Origin: Actinomadura rudentiformis
GTDB lineage: Bacteria; Actinomycetota; Actinomycetes; Streptosporangiales; Streptosporangiaceae
Reading direction: 5' to 3'
NCBI RefSeq assembly: GCF_008923185.1
Contig: NZ_WBMT01000005.1
Location: 186,001 to 250,000, forward strand
Length of the DNA: 64,000 bases
Positions 16,341 to 25,972 of this stretch are shown here, piece by piece. The translations under genes were made by a program, and so were the position numbers. The notes below the pieces were generated by a model. The model did no database searches, was not told the origin of the DNA, and saw only the letters and a program-made list of their open reading frames with translations. Position 1 is the stretch's first letter. Each line of letters begins with the position of its first letter.

Positions 16341-17908
16341 GCGCCGCCGCCCCTCCCTGGGTCGCGGACCTGGGCGACGGCCACTACCGCAACCCGGTGC
16401 TCAACGCCGACTGGTCCGACCCCGACGTCGTCCGGGTCGGCGCCGACTACTACATGACGGCCTCCAGCTTCCACCGGGTGCCCGGCTTGCCGATCCTGCA
16501 CTCCCGCGACCTGGTCAACTGGACGATCATCGGGCACGCGCTGCCCACGCCCGAACCGGAGCAGGCCTACGCCCGCCCCCGGTGGGGATGCGGCGTCTGG
16601 GCCCCGGCGATCCGCCACCACGCCGGACTGTTCTGGATCTTCTATCCCGATCCCGACCACGGGCTGTACATGGTGACGGCCGAGAACCCGGCCGGGCCGT
16701 GGAGCCGCCCGCACCTTCTCAAGGCCGGCCGGGGACTCATCGATCCGTGCCCGCTGTGGGACGCGGACGGCACGGCCTACCTCGTGCACGCCTGGGCCAA
16801 GAGCCGTGCCGGGTTCAACAACCGGCTCACCCTACACCGGATGAGCCCGGACGCGCGGCGGCTGCTCGACGCGGGCACCGTCGTCGTGGACGGCGACCTC
16901 ATCCCGGGCTGCCGCACGCTGGAGGGCCCCAAGATCTACCGGCACGGCGGCGAGTACTGGATCTTCGCACCCGCCGGGGGCGTGGAGCACGGCTGGCAGT
17001 CGGTGTTCCGCGCCGGCGAGCCCTTCGGACCGTACGAGCACCGCATCGTGCTCGCGCAGGGCGACACCGAGATCAACGGGCCGCACCAGGGGGCCTGGGT
17101 CGACACCCCCGGCGGCGAGCACTGGTTCCTGCACTTCCAGGACCGCGGCGCGTACGGCCGCGTCGTTCACCTGCAGCCCATGCGGTGGCGGCCGGACGAC
17201 GGCTGGCCCGTCCTCGGCTCGAACGGGGCGCCCGTGCTCGGCCACCGCAAGCCGGACACCGGCTGGACGGGACCGGCGTCCGCGCCCGCGACGAGCGACG
17301 ACTTCACCGGCGCGGCCCCCGGAGCGCAGTGGGGCTGGCACGGCCTTCCCGACCCGGCGTGGTGGTCGCTGCGGGAGCCGGGCCTGCTGCGGCTGGCCTG
17401 CCGCCAGGACACCGCGTCCGGAGACCTGCGTGCGTTGCCCAACGTGCTCGCCCAGCGGCTGCCCGCCACCACGTTCACCGCCACCACGAGCGTGACGCTC
17501 GTGGGCGCCTCGCCGGGCGCTCGTGCCGGGCTGACCGTGATCGGCGATTCCTACGCCTGGGTCGGCCTGGAGGAGACCGGTGACGGGCCGTCCCTGGTGC
17601 ATCGTGTCGCCCCCGCCGTCGACGAGCCGGAGGATGACGCGTCCGCGCGGCGGCCGCTGCCCCCGGGCACGACGACCGTACGGCTGATGGTCCAGGTGAG
17701 CGCGGATGCCCGGGTGACGTTCCGGGCGGATCGCGGAGCCGGATGGGAGCCGCTCGGCGGGGAGTTCACCGCCACGCCCGGACGCTGGGTCGGGGCGTCG
17801 GTCGGCCTCTTCGCCACTGCGCCTGAGAAAAGGGCGCTCGAAGGGCGCGGGCCCGCTGGTCACGCCCTGTTCGGCGCCTTCGAAGTCTTGGGAGAGGAGA
17901 GGGGATGA
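16328..17908 (+). CDS. Glycoside hydrolase family 43 (beta-xylosidase / arabinofuranosidase type)
   Basis: Encodes 526 residues; the ATG overlaps the DUF6807 gene by 13 bp. It is a five-bladed propeller with the general base in WSDPDV (D31), the pKa modulator in LIDPCPLWD (D139) and the general acid in TLEGPK (E199). Residues from about 310 form a beta-sandwich (SDDFTGAAPGAQWGWHG onward) matching the concanavalin-like C-terminal domain of GH43 beta-xylosidases. There is no signal peptide, so it probably hydrolyses imported oligosaccharides in the cytoplasm, releasing xylose or arabinose. Confidence 0.88.
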   Translation: MGPLSAAAPPWVADLGDGHYRNPVLNADWSDPDVVRVGADYYMTASSFHRVPGLPILHSRDLVNWTIIGHALPTPEPEQAYARPRWGCGVWAPAIRHHAGLFWIFYPDPDHGLYMVTAENPAGPWSRPHLLKAGRGLIDPCPLWDADGTAYLVHAWAKSRAGFNNRLTLHRMSPDARRLLDAGTVVVDGDLIPGCRTLEGPKIYRHGGEYWIFAPAGGVEHGWQSVFRAGEPFGPYEHRIVLAQGDTEINGPHQGAWVDTPGGEHWFLHFQDRGAYGRVVHLQPMRWRPDDGWPVLGSNGAPVLGHRKPDTGWTGPASAPATSDDFTGAAPGAQWGWHGLPDPAWWSLREPGLLRLACRQDTASGDLRALPNVLAQRLPATTFTATTSVTLVGASPGARAGLTVIGDSYAWVGLEETGDGPSLVHRVAPAVDEPEDDASARRPLPPGTTTVRLMVQVSADARVTFRADRGAGWEPLGGEFTATPGRWVGASVGLFATAPEKRALEGRGPAGHALFGAFEVLGEERG

Positions 17909-17981
17909 CCGCACGACAGGTCGGCTGAGGGCTCAGCGAGCACGAGCCCGGCGAACCACATCGGGGATCACCACAGGCCGG

Positions 17982-17998
17982 CGCGGCACCATGCCGCG
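17982..17998 (+). promoter_or_regulatory. Stem-loop just upstream of the solute-binding-protein gene
   Basis: A perfect 7-bp hairpin (CGCGGCA, loop CCA, TGCCGCG) ends 6 bases before the AGGAAAGG ribosome site. It lies in the 115-bp gap between the GH43 gene and the binding-protein gene. Such structures often stabilise or limit mRNA for abundantly made binding proteins. A separate promoter in the gap is not evident. Confidence 0.45.
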
Positions 17999-18023
17999 TC
18001 ATTCAGGAAAGGTAAGAACGACG

Positions 18024-19355
18024 ATGTCACGACGCGGCCCCCTGCCCGGACTCCGGTCCCGGCTCACGGCAGCCTCGGCGATCGCCGTCGGCGCCTGTCT
18101 CGCCCTCACCGGGTGCGGCGGCTCCGGCGAGTCGTCCGGCGGCGACTCCGAGATCACCTTCTGGGACAGCAACGCCAGCGCCTCCGGTACGCCGGTCTGG
18201 CAGCACATCATCAGCGAGTTCCAGAAGAGCAACCCCAAGATCAAGGTCAAGTACGTCTCGTTCCCCATCGCGCAGGCGCAGGCGAAGTACGACACCGCGA
18301 TCGCGTCCGGCGGCACCCCCGACGTGGGCCTGATGTCCACCTCGCTGCTGGCGAACGTGGCGGGTCAGCAGGCCCTGGAGCCGCTCGACGACCGGCTGGC
18401 GGGCAGCTCGCTCAACGGCAAGCTGTCGCCCAAGCTGCTGGAACTGGTGAAGGCGGCCGGCCCCGACGGCAAGCTCTACGAGCTGCCGCAGACGACCAAC
18501 ACCGGCATCCTGTGGTACCGGTCGGACTGGTTCAAGGAGAAGAACGTCAAGCCCCCGTTGACCTGGGCCGACTTCTACACCGCCGCCGACAAGCTCACCG
18601 ACTCCGGCAACAACAGGTTCGGCTTCACCATCCGCGGCGGCGCCGGGTCGATCGCCCAGATCCTGGAGTTCGCCTACGCCCAGTCGGGGATCTCGCAGTT
18701 CTGGGATGCCTCCGGCAAGACCACCGTCAACGCCCCCCAGAACGTCGCGGCCGTCGAGAAGGTCGTGGCGCTCTACAAGAAGAACACTCCGAGCGCTGAC
18801 GTCAACAACGACTACCTGAAGATGAACGCCCAGTTCGACGGCGGCTCCATCGCCATGATGCAGCACAACCTGGGGTCGTACGTCGACCACCAGAAGGCGT
18901 TGAAGGGCAAGTTCGCCGGCACCACCGTGCCGCCGTCGCCCGACGGCTCGCACGTGCTGCTGTCCAGCCCGGTGGGCGGCCTGTCGGTGTTCAAGAAGAG
19001 CAAGAAGAAGGACGCGGGCTGGAAGTTCGCCGAGTTCGTCTCCAGCAAGGCGATGAGCGACTACTGGAACTCCAAGGTGGGCCAGATCCCGGCGAACGTC
19101 GACTCGGCGAACGAGGCCTGGGTCAAGGAGAACCCGACGCTCGAGAGCGCGGTCAAGGTCGTCAGCGACCCGAAGACCAAGATCGTTCAGATGCCGTACT
19201 ACCTGCCGGAGTTCAACGCCATCACCAAGGCCGACAGCGAGCCGCTCTACCAGAAGGTCCTGCTCGGCCAGATGACCGTCAAGGAGTTCCTGGACCAGCT
19301 GGCCGGCAAGCTCAACGAGGCCCAGACCAAGTACAAGGAGCGCAAGGGCGGATGA
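18024..19355 (+). CDS. CUT1 solute-binding lipoprotein of the pectin/uronate operon
   Basis: Encodes 443 residues from the ATG at 18024, which follows AGGAAAGG; an upstream in-frame ATG at 17991 lies in the hairpin and lacks a ribosome site. It has a lipoprotein signal with lipobox LTGC (Cys about 29). It has a typical family 1 binder body (FWDSNASASGTPVWQHII, NTGILWYRSDWF, PVGGLSVF). It is membrane-anchored outside the cell. It is the only binding protein in this operon, so it presumably serves the permeases at 9430-11279 despite lying 7 kb downstream. Confidence 0.9.
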   Translation: MSRRGPLPGLRSRLTAASAIAVGACLALTGCGGSGESSGGDSEITFWDSNASASGTPVWQHIISEFQKSNPKIKVKYVSFPIAQAQAKYDTAIASGGTPDVGLMSTSLLANVAGQQALEPLDDRLAGSSLNGKLSPKLLELVKAAGPDGKLYELPQTTNTGILWYRSDWFKEKNVKPPLTWADFYTAADKLTDSGNNRFGFTIRGGAGSIAQILEFAYAQSGISQFWDASGKTTVNAPQNVAAVEKVVALYKKNTPSADVNNDYLKMNAQFDGGSIAMMQHNLGSYVDHQKALKGKFAGTTVPPSPDGSHVLLSSPVGGLSVFKKSKKKDAGWKFAEFVSSKAMSDYWNSKVGQIPANVDSANEAWVKENPTLESAVKVVSDPKTKIVQMPYYLPEFNAITKADSEPLYQKVLLGQMTVKEFLDQLAGKLNEAQTKYKERKGG

Positions 19356-20701
19356 CCCTCTCGTCCACGGGAGACCCGGGCGCGGCGGCGCGGCGGGTGG
19401 CCATCGTCGGCACCGGAGCCCGGGCCCAGATGTTCACCCGCGCGCTCGCCGAGCGCGATCACACCGAGGTCGTCGCCCTCAGCGACGTCAGCCCCACCCG
19501 GATGGCCGTGCACAACCGCATCCTCACGCGGGAGCACGGCAGGCCGGCCGCGGCGCAGTGGGATCCCGGCGACATCGACCGCATGCTCCGGGCGGAACGT
19601 GTCGACACCCTCGTGGTGTGCACCGTGGACGCGCTGCACGCCCGCCACATCCTGGCGGGCCTGGACGCCGGCTGCCGGGTGATCACCGAGAAGCCGATGG
19701 TGACCACGGCCGAGCAGGCCCGCCAGGTGCTCGACGCCGCCGACCGGACCGGCGGCGACCTGGCGGTGACCTTCAACTACCGGTTCAACCCGCTGCACGG
19801 CGCGGTGCGTGAACTGCTGGCCGCCGGTGAGATCGGGGACGTGCTGTCGGTGCACTTCGAGTGGATGCTCGATGTGCGCCACGGCGCCGACTACTTCCGG
19901 CGCTGGCACCGCGACCGGCGCAACAGCGGCGGGCTGATGGTCCACAAGTCAGGCCACCACTTCGACCTGGTCAACTGGTGGCTCGGCGCGGAACCCGTCA
20001 CGGTGTACGGCGTCGGCAGGCTTGCCTTCTACGGGGCCCGCAACGGCACGCGCACCGGGCTGCGCCGCGACTACGAACGTGCCCACGGCAGCCCCGCCGC
20101 GGCGGACGACCCGTTCGCGCTGCGGCTCGACGCCAACCCCGAGCTCCGCGACCTCTATCTGCAAGCCGAGGGAGACGACGGCTACGTCCGTGACCGCAAC
20201 GTCTTCGACGGCGACATCTCGATCGAGGACGACATGGCCGTGCTGATCACCTATGACACCGGTGCCAGCATGACCTACCACCTCACCGCGTACGCGCCGT
20301 GGGAGGGCTACCGCATCGCCTTCAACGGCACTCGCGGCCGGATCGAACTGGAGGTGGAGGAGAACATCTGGGCGGGACCGGCCACCGCGGCGAGCAGTGC
20401 CACCGGCAGCGTCACCAGCGGGGCCGTCCTGCACGGGGACGCGGAGGCGGAGAACGCCGGGTCGTACCGGCTCCGTGTCCGTCCGATGTGGGCGCCGCCA
20501 CGGGACGTCGAGGTCGAGTTCAGCCACGGCGGTCACGGCGGCGGCGACGTCCGCATGCTCGCCGCGCTCTTCGATCCGGGGGCACCCGGCGCGGAGACGC
20601 TCGCGACCCCCCGCGACGGCGTGCACGCGCTGCTCACCGGCCTGGCCGCCGGCCAGTCCTTCTCCACCGGCCTCCCAGTGCAGGTCAAGAGCCTGCTGTA
20701 G
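19352..20701 (+). CDS. Gfo/Idh/MocA family oxidoreductase (third, larger type)
   Basis: Encodes 449 residues, with an ATGA overlap with the binding-protein gene. The Rossmann motif is VAIVGTGARAQM near residue 17. EKPM carries the catalytic Lys, and GGLMVHKSGHHFDLVNWW is the active-site strand and helix. The C-terminal domain has an insertion of about 60 residues (RTGLRRDYERAHG to RDRNVFDGDISIEDD), which distinguishes it from the two smaller copies. It is probably an NAD(P)-dependent oxidoreductase acting on a cell-wall sugar or glycoside. It is not accompanied by a DUF6807 gene. Confidence 0.88.
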   Translation: MTLSSTGDPGAAARRVAIVGTGARAQMFTRALAERDHTEVVALSDVSPTRMAVHNRILTREHGRPAAAQWDPGDIDRMLRAERVDTLVVCTVDALHARHILAGLDAGCRVITEKPMVTTAEQARQVLDAADRTGGDLAVTFNYRFNPLHGAVRELLAAGEIGDVLSVHFEWMLDVRHGADYFRRWHRDRRNSGGLMVHKSGHHFDLVNWWLGAEPVTVYGVGRLAFYGARNGTRTGLRRDYERAHGSPAAADDPFALRLDANPELRDLYLQAEGDDGYVRDRNVFDGDISIEDDMAVLITYDTGASMTYHLTAYAPWEGYRIAFNGTRGRIELEVEENIWAGPATAASSATGSVTSGAVLHGDAEAENAGSYRLRVRPMWAPPRDVEVEFSHGGHGGGDVRMLAALFDPGAPGAETLATPRDGVHALLTGLAAGQSFSTGLPVQVKSLL

Positions 20702-20744
20702 GGGCCACGTCCGCAGGCAGACCCCCACCCCCCTGAGGAACGTC

Positions 20745-22070
20745 ATGCGCAAGAGATCGTGCTTCACCACGGCGCTGGCCGGGACGGCCGTCGCCCTCAC
20801 CGCGCTACCGTCGGCCCCAGCCACAGCCGCAGCCACGGCTCCGGGCTTCGCCGGACGGGACATCGGCCGCCAGACCCTTCCCGCCGGAGACGGCTGGGGC
20901 TCGTACTCCACCGGGACCACCGGCGGGGCGGCGGCCACCCAGGAGAACGTCTTCGTCGTCCGCGACCGCAACGCCCTGGCCAGGGCGGTCGCCGGGAACA
21001 CACCGAAGATCGTGTACGTGAAGGGTGCGTTCGACGCCAACGTCGACGACCAAGGAAAGCCGCTGACCTGCGCGGACTATGCGGCTGACGGCTACAGCCT
21101 GGACGCCTTCCTCAAGGCCTACGACCCCGCCACCTGGGGCAGGGCCGACCCCTCCGGGCCGCTGGAGGACGCCCGCGCCGCCTCGCAGGCCAGGCAGGAC
21201 GCCCGGGTGAAGATCAACGTAGGCTCCAACACCACGATCGTCGGGCTCGGCAGGGCGACGATCAAGGGTGCCAACCTCATGCTGAGGGGCGTCGACAACG
21301 TCATCATCCGCAACCTGGACCTGCGCGACGCCCACGACTGCTTCCCCGCGTGGGACCCGACCGACGGCGCCAACGGCGCCTGGAACTCCGAGTACGACAA
21401 CATCACGCTCTCGGGCGCCACGCACGTGTGGCTCGACCACACCACGCTCAGCGACGCCGGCAACCCTGACAGCGCCCAGCCGAGGTACTTCGGCGAGCCC
21501 TACCAGGTGCACGACGGGCTCTTCGACGTCATCAACGCCTCCGACTTCGTGACCGCGTCCTGGAACCGTTTCCGTGACCACGACAAGACCTCGCTGATCG
21601 GCAACAGCGACTCCAAGACGACCGACGCCGGGCACCTGCGGGTGACGTTCCACCACAACGAGTTCAGGAACCTCGGCCAGCGGGTGCCCCGCGTCCGCTA
21701 CGGCCAGGTCGACGTCTACAACAACCACTTCGCGCAGACGGCGGCGGACGGCTACTCCTACAGCCTCGGCGTCGGGGTCAAGTCCGCGATCGTCGCCGAG
21801 CACAACGCCTTCACCTTGCCGGCGACGATCAAGCCCGCCCAGGTCATCAAGTACTGGAAGGGCACCGCGATCCGTACCGGCGGCAACCTCGTCAACGGTG
21901 CGCCGGTGGACCTCCTGGCCGCCCACAACGAGGCGTACGACCCCGACCTGTCCGGCGACGTGGGCTGGACGCCGTCGCTCCGCACGACGGTGCACCGGCC
22001 GGAAGCGGTGCCGCGCCTGGTCGCAGCCTTCGCCGGCGCGGGCAGGCTCGGCTGGCATTCTCTCCGCTGA
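20745..22070 (+). CDS. Secreted pectate lyase, polysaccharide lyase family 1
   Basis: Encodes 441 residues, preceded by TGAGGAA. It has a Sec signal peptide (MRKR, hydrophobic core, cleavage near ATA-A at residue 29). The parallel beta-helix motifs of PL1 are clear: VWLDHTTL, SWNRFRDHDKTSLIGNSD and the catalytic RxPxxR (R313, P315, R318) in LGQRVPRVRYGQVDVYNNHF. It cleaves polygalacturonate by beta-elimination (EC 4.2.2.2), with Ca2+ dependence expected. It closes the operon, and its products explain the uronate-type catabolic genes upstream. Confidence 0.94.
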   Translation: MRKRSCFTTALAGTAVALTALPSAPATAAATAPGFAGRDIGRQTLPAGDGWGSYSTGTTGGAAATQENVFVVRDRNALARAVAGNTPKIVYVKGAFDANVDDQGKPLTCADYAADGYSLDAFLKAYDPATWGRADPSGPLEDARAASQARQDARVKINVGSNTTIVGLGRATIKGANLMLRGVDNVIIRNLDLRDAHDCFPAWDPTDGANGAWNSEYDNITLSGATHVWLDHTTLSDAGNPDSAQPRYFGEPYQVHDGLFDVINASDFVTASWNRFRDHDKTSLIGNSDSKTTDAGHLRVTFHHNEFRNLGQRVPRVRYGQVDVYNNHFAQTAADGYSYSLGVGVKSAIVAEHNAFTLPATIKPAQVIKYWKGTAIRTGGNLVNGAPVDLLAAHNEAYDPDLSGDVGWTPSLRTTVHRPEAVPRLVAAFAGAGRLGWHSLR

Positions 22071-22091
22071 CCCGATCCCCCGACGATCGGG
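22071..22091 (+). terminator. Terminator after the pectate lyase gene
   Basis: A 7-bp perfect stem (CCCGATC / GATCGGG) with a 7-nt loop starts immediately after the stop codon. It lacks a U-tract. Confidence 0.6.
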
Positions 22092-22106
22092 ACGGAGAAC
22101 GACCAG

Positions 22107-22112
22107 TACGCT
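22107..22112 (+). promoter_or_regulatory. Candidate -10 element for a leaderless aldo/keto reductase mRNA
   Basis: TACGCT lies 6 bases before the GTG start and there is no Shine-Dalgarno. This is the arrangement of leaderless actinobacterial transcripts. Confidence 0.45.
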
Positions 22113-22118
22113 GCTGTC

Positions 22119-23096
22119 GTGGAACAGCGGATTCTGGGCAGGACCGGGCGCGAGGTCGGTGTCGTGGGCCTCGGCGCCTGGCAGCTCGGCGCCGACTGGG
22201 GCCAGGTGAGTGAACGCGACGCGGTCGCGACCCTGGCCTCGGCGGTCGACGCCGGGGTGACCTTCATCGACACGGCCGACGTCTACGGTGACGGCCGCAG
22301 CGAGGAGATCGTCGGCCGGTTCGCCGCACGGACCCCAGGGCTCACGGTGGCCACCAAGATGGGCCGCCGCCTGGAGCAGGTCCCCGAGAACTACGTCATG
22401 GCCAACTTCCGTGCCTGGAACGAGCGGTCCCGCGCCAAGCTGGGCATGGACACCCTCGATCTGGTCCAGCTCCACTGCCCGCCGACGCCCGTCTACTCCA
22501 GCGACGCCGTCTACGACGCCCTCGACACCCTGGTCGCGGAGCAGAAGATCGCCGCGTACGGCGTGAGCGTGGAGACCTGCGACCAGGCGCTGACCGCGAT
22601 CGCCCGGCCGGGCGTCGCCACGGTCCAGATCATCCTCAACATGTTCCGGCTCAAGCCGCTGGAGCAGGTGCTGCCCGCCGCCCGCGCCGCCGGTGTCGGC
22701 ATCATCGCGCGTGTGCCGCTGGCCAGCGGGCTGCTCTCAGGGCGTTACGACGAGCACACCACCTTCGCCGCCGACGATCACCGCAACTACAACCGGCGCG
22801 GGGAGGCCTTCGACGTGGGCGAGACCTTCTCCGGCGTCGACTTCGCCACAGGTCTGGAGGCGGTGCGCCGGCTGGTCCCGCTGGCACCCGAAGGGGCGAC
22901 GACGGCCCAGTTCGCTCTGCGCTGGATCCTGGACCAGCCCGGTGTGAGCGTGGTGATCCCGGGTGCGCGCAATCCGGCCCAGGCGACGGCCAACGCCGCA
23001 GCCGCCGCGCTGCCTCCGCTCCCGGAGGCCACCTTGGAGAAGGTCCACGCCGTCTACGACGAGCTGATCCGCCCTCAGGTCCATCACAAGTGGTGA
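22119..23096 (+). CDS. Aldo/keto reductase
   Basis: Encodes 325 residues from a GTG. It is a (beta/alpha)8 NADP-dependent reductase: GLGAWQLG near the N-terminus, catalytic Asp and Tyr in FIDTADVYGDGRSE, Lys in VATKMGRR and His in LVQLHCPP. The cofactor region reads IPGARNPAQATANAAA. It belongs to the YajO/Tas-like broad group that reduces sugar aldehydes and other carbonyls. It appears to be transcribed alone between two terminators; the sugar context makes reduction of an aldose plausible but unproven. Confidence 0.88.
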   Translation: MEQRILGRTGREVGVVGLGAWQLGADWGQVSERDAVATLASAVDAGVTFIDTADVYGDGRSEEIVGRFAARTPGLTVATKMGRRLEQVPENYVMANFRAWNERSRAKLGMDTLDLVQLHCPPTPVYSSDAVYDALDTLVAEQKIAAYGVSVETCDQALTAIARPGVATVQIILNMFRLKPLEQVLPAARAAGVGIIARVPLASGLLSGRYDEHTTFAADDHRNYNRRGEAFDVGETFSGVDFATGLEAVRRLVPLAPEGATTAQFALRWILDQPGVSVVIPGARNPAQATANAAAAALPPLPEATLEKVHAVYDELIRPQVHHKW

Positions 23097-23165
23097 CCAC
23101 TGGCCGGATGCGGGTCAGTTCTCCGTAGAGACGGCCTCCACAGGTATGCGTGCTCGGCAAGAGTG

Positions 23166-23199
23166 GCCGCCCGCCCCAGGGGCCGACGGGGCGGGCGGC
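23166..23199 (+). terminator. Terminator after the aldo/keto reductase gene
   Basis: A perfect 12-bp GC-only stem (GCCGCCCGCCCC / GGGGCGGGCGGC) encloses a 10-nt loop, 70 bp beyond the stop. The rest of the 334-bp gap up to the xylanase holds that gene's promoter and operator. Confidence 0.75.
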
Positions 23200-23280
23200 G
23201 AACCGCCCGGGTTGAGAGCGGATCCCCGGGGATGGTTCCGTAGGGCAAGTCGTCCGGCGCCGCGGGAAGGTTGCCGGTGA

Positions 23281-24828
<1,548 letters not shown>

Positions 24829-24851
24829 CGGGAGCGACCCTCTGACAGGAA

Positions 24852-24890
24852 CGACCCGCTGCCGCCGCGAGAGCGGTCGGCAGCGGGTCG
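24852..24890. terminator. Bidirectional terminator between xylanase and cebR
   Basis: A 13-bp stem (CGACCCGCTGCCG / CGGCAGCGGGTCG) continues through a one-base bulge into a CCGC/GCGG stem capped by a GAGA tetraloop. It lies between convergent genes. Confidence 0.88.
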
Positions 24891-24906
24891 CCTCGCCTCG
24901 GCTGAG

Positions 24907-25926
24907 TCAGGCCGATTCGCGCAGGACCAGGTGCGTCTCCAGGATGACGACGGGATCGGTCACCCGTTCGCCGCGGATGCGGGCGATCAGGAGCCGGGCC
25001 ATCTCCCTGCCCATGTTCTCGACCGACTGGTGCACCGTGGTCAGCGGCGGGTCGGCGAGCGGCGCCCGGGCGGAGTCCTCGAAACCGATGACCGCGACGT
25101 CGTCCGGGATCCGCAGGCCCGCCTTGTGGAGCACCTGCATGGCGCCCAGCGCCATCGGGTCGTCGGCGGCGAAGACGGCGTCCATGTCGGGTGCCCGGTC
25201 CAGCAGCTCCGCCGCGGCCGTGACCCCGCTGCCCTCGCTGAAGTCGCCGTAGGCGACCAGTTCGGGCACCCCCGCCGCCGCGAGCGCGTCGCGGTAGCCG
25301 GCGAGCCGGTCCACGCCCACCCCCATGTCCTGCGGACCGGCGATGGCCGCGATCCTGCGCCGCCCCTTTTCGAGGAGGTACTCGGTCGCGAGACGCGCGC
25401 CCTTGCGGTTGTCGACGTCCACATAGCTCACCGGGGACAGCCCCGGCGGGCAGCCGCCGAGCACCGTCGGCACGCCGCTGGCCTCCAGCTTGGCGGGCAG
25501 CGGGTCGTCGCCGTGCAACGAGGTCAGCAGCACCCCGTCCACGTGCTGCCCGGTCAGGTAGTGCTCCAGGCGGGCGTACTCGTCGGGTGACTGGGCCAGC
25601 GCGAGCAGCAACTGCAGCCCGGTGGCGTTCAGCTCCGAACTGATCCCGCGGATGATGCCGGCGAAGTACGGCTCGTCGAACAGCCGCTGCTCCGACTCGG
25701 CCACCACGAGCGCCACGGTGTCGGTGCGCCGCGTCACCAGGGTGCGGGCGGCCCGGTTCGGCACGTAGCCGAGCTCGTCGATCGCCTGCAGCACGGCCTC
25801 GCGAGCCTGCGCGCTCACCCGCGGCGAGCCGTTGATGACCCGCGAGACCGTGCCCCGGCCTACGCCGGCCCGGGCCGCCACTTCCTCCAGGGTGGGGCGC
25901 GCCTGCCGCGCGCGCCGCATCGTCAT
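24907..25926 (-). CDS. cebR: LacI-family cellobiose-responsive repressor CebR
   Basis: Encodes 339 residues from the ATG at 25926; the ATG two codons later (25920) has better spacing from GAGGGG and is equally possible. The HTH reads PTLEEVAARAGVGRGTVSR with hinge NRAARTL, closely matching Streptomyces CebR. The effector domain carries TVALVVAESEQR and VIGFEDSARAPLADPP. It lies 46 bp after bglC on the same strand. It is expected to bind the TGGGAGCGCTCCCA boxes at 23373 and 30746 and to release on cellobiose. Confidence 0.9.
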   Translation of the reverse strand: MTMRRARQARPTLEEVAARAGVGRGTVSRVINGSPRVSAQAREAVLQAIDELGYVPNRAARTLVTRRTDTVALVVAESEQRLFDEPYFAGIIRGISSELNATGLQLLLALAQSPDEYARLEHYLTGQHVDGVLLTSLHGDDPLPAKLEASGVPTVLGGCPPGLSPVSYVDVDNRKGARLATEYLLEKGRRRIAAIAGPQDMGVGVDRLAGYRDALAAAGVPELVAYGDFSEGSGVTAAAELLDRAPDMDAVFAADDPMALGAMQVLHKAGLRIPDDVAVIGFEDSARAPLADPPLTTVHQSVENMGREMARLLIARIRGERVTDPVVILETHLVLRESA

Positions 25927-25972
25927 CGGCCCCTCATCGTGTCGTTCCGGCCCTTTCATCGGGCGCGGCCCG

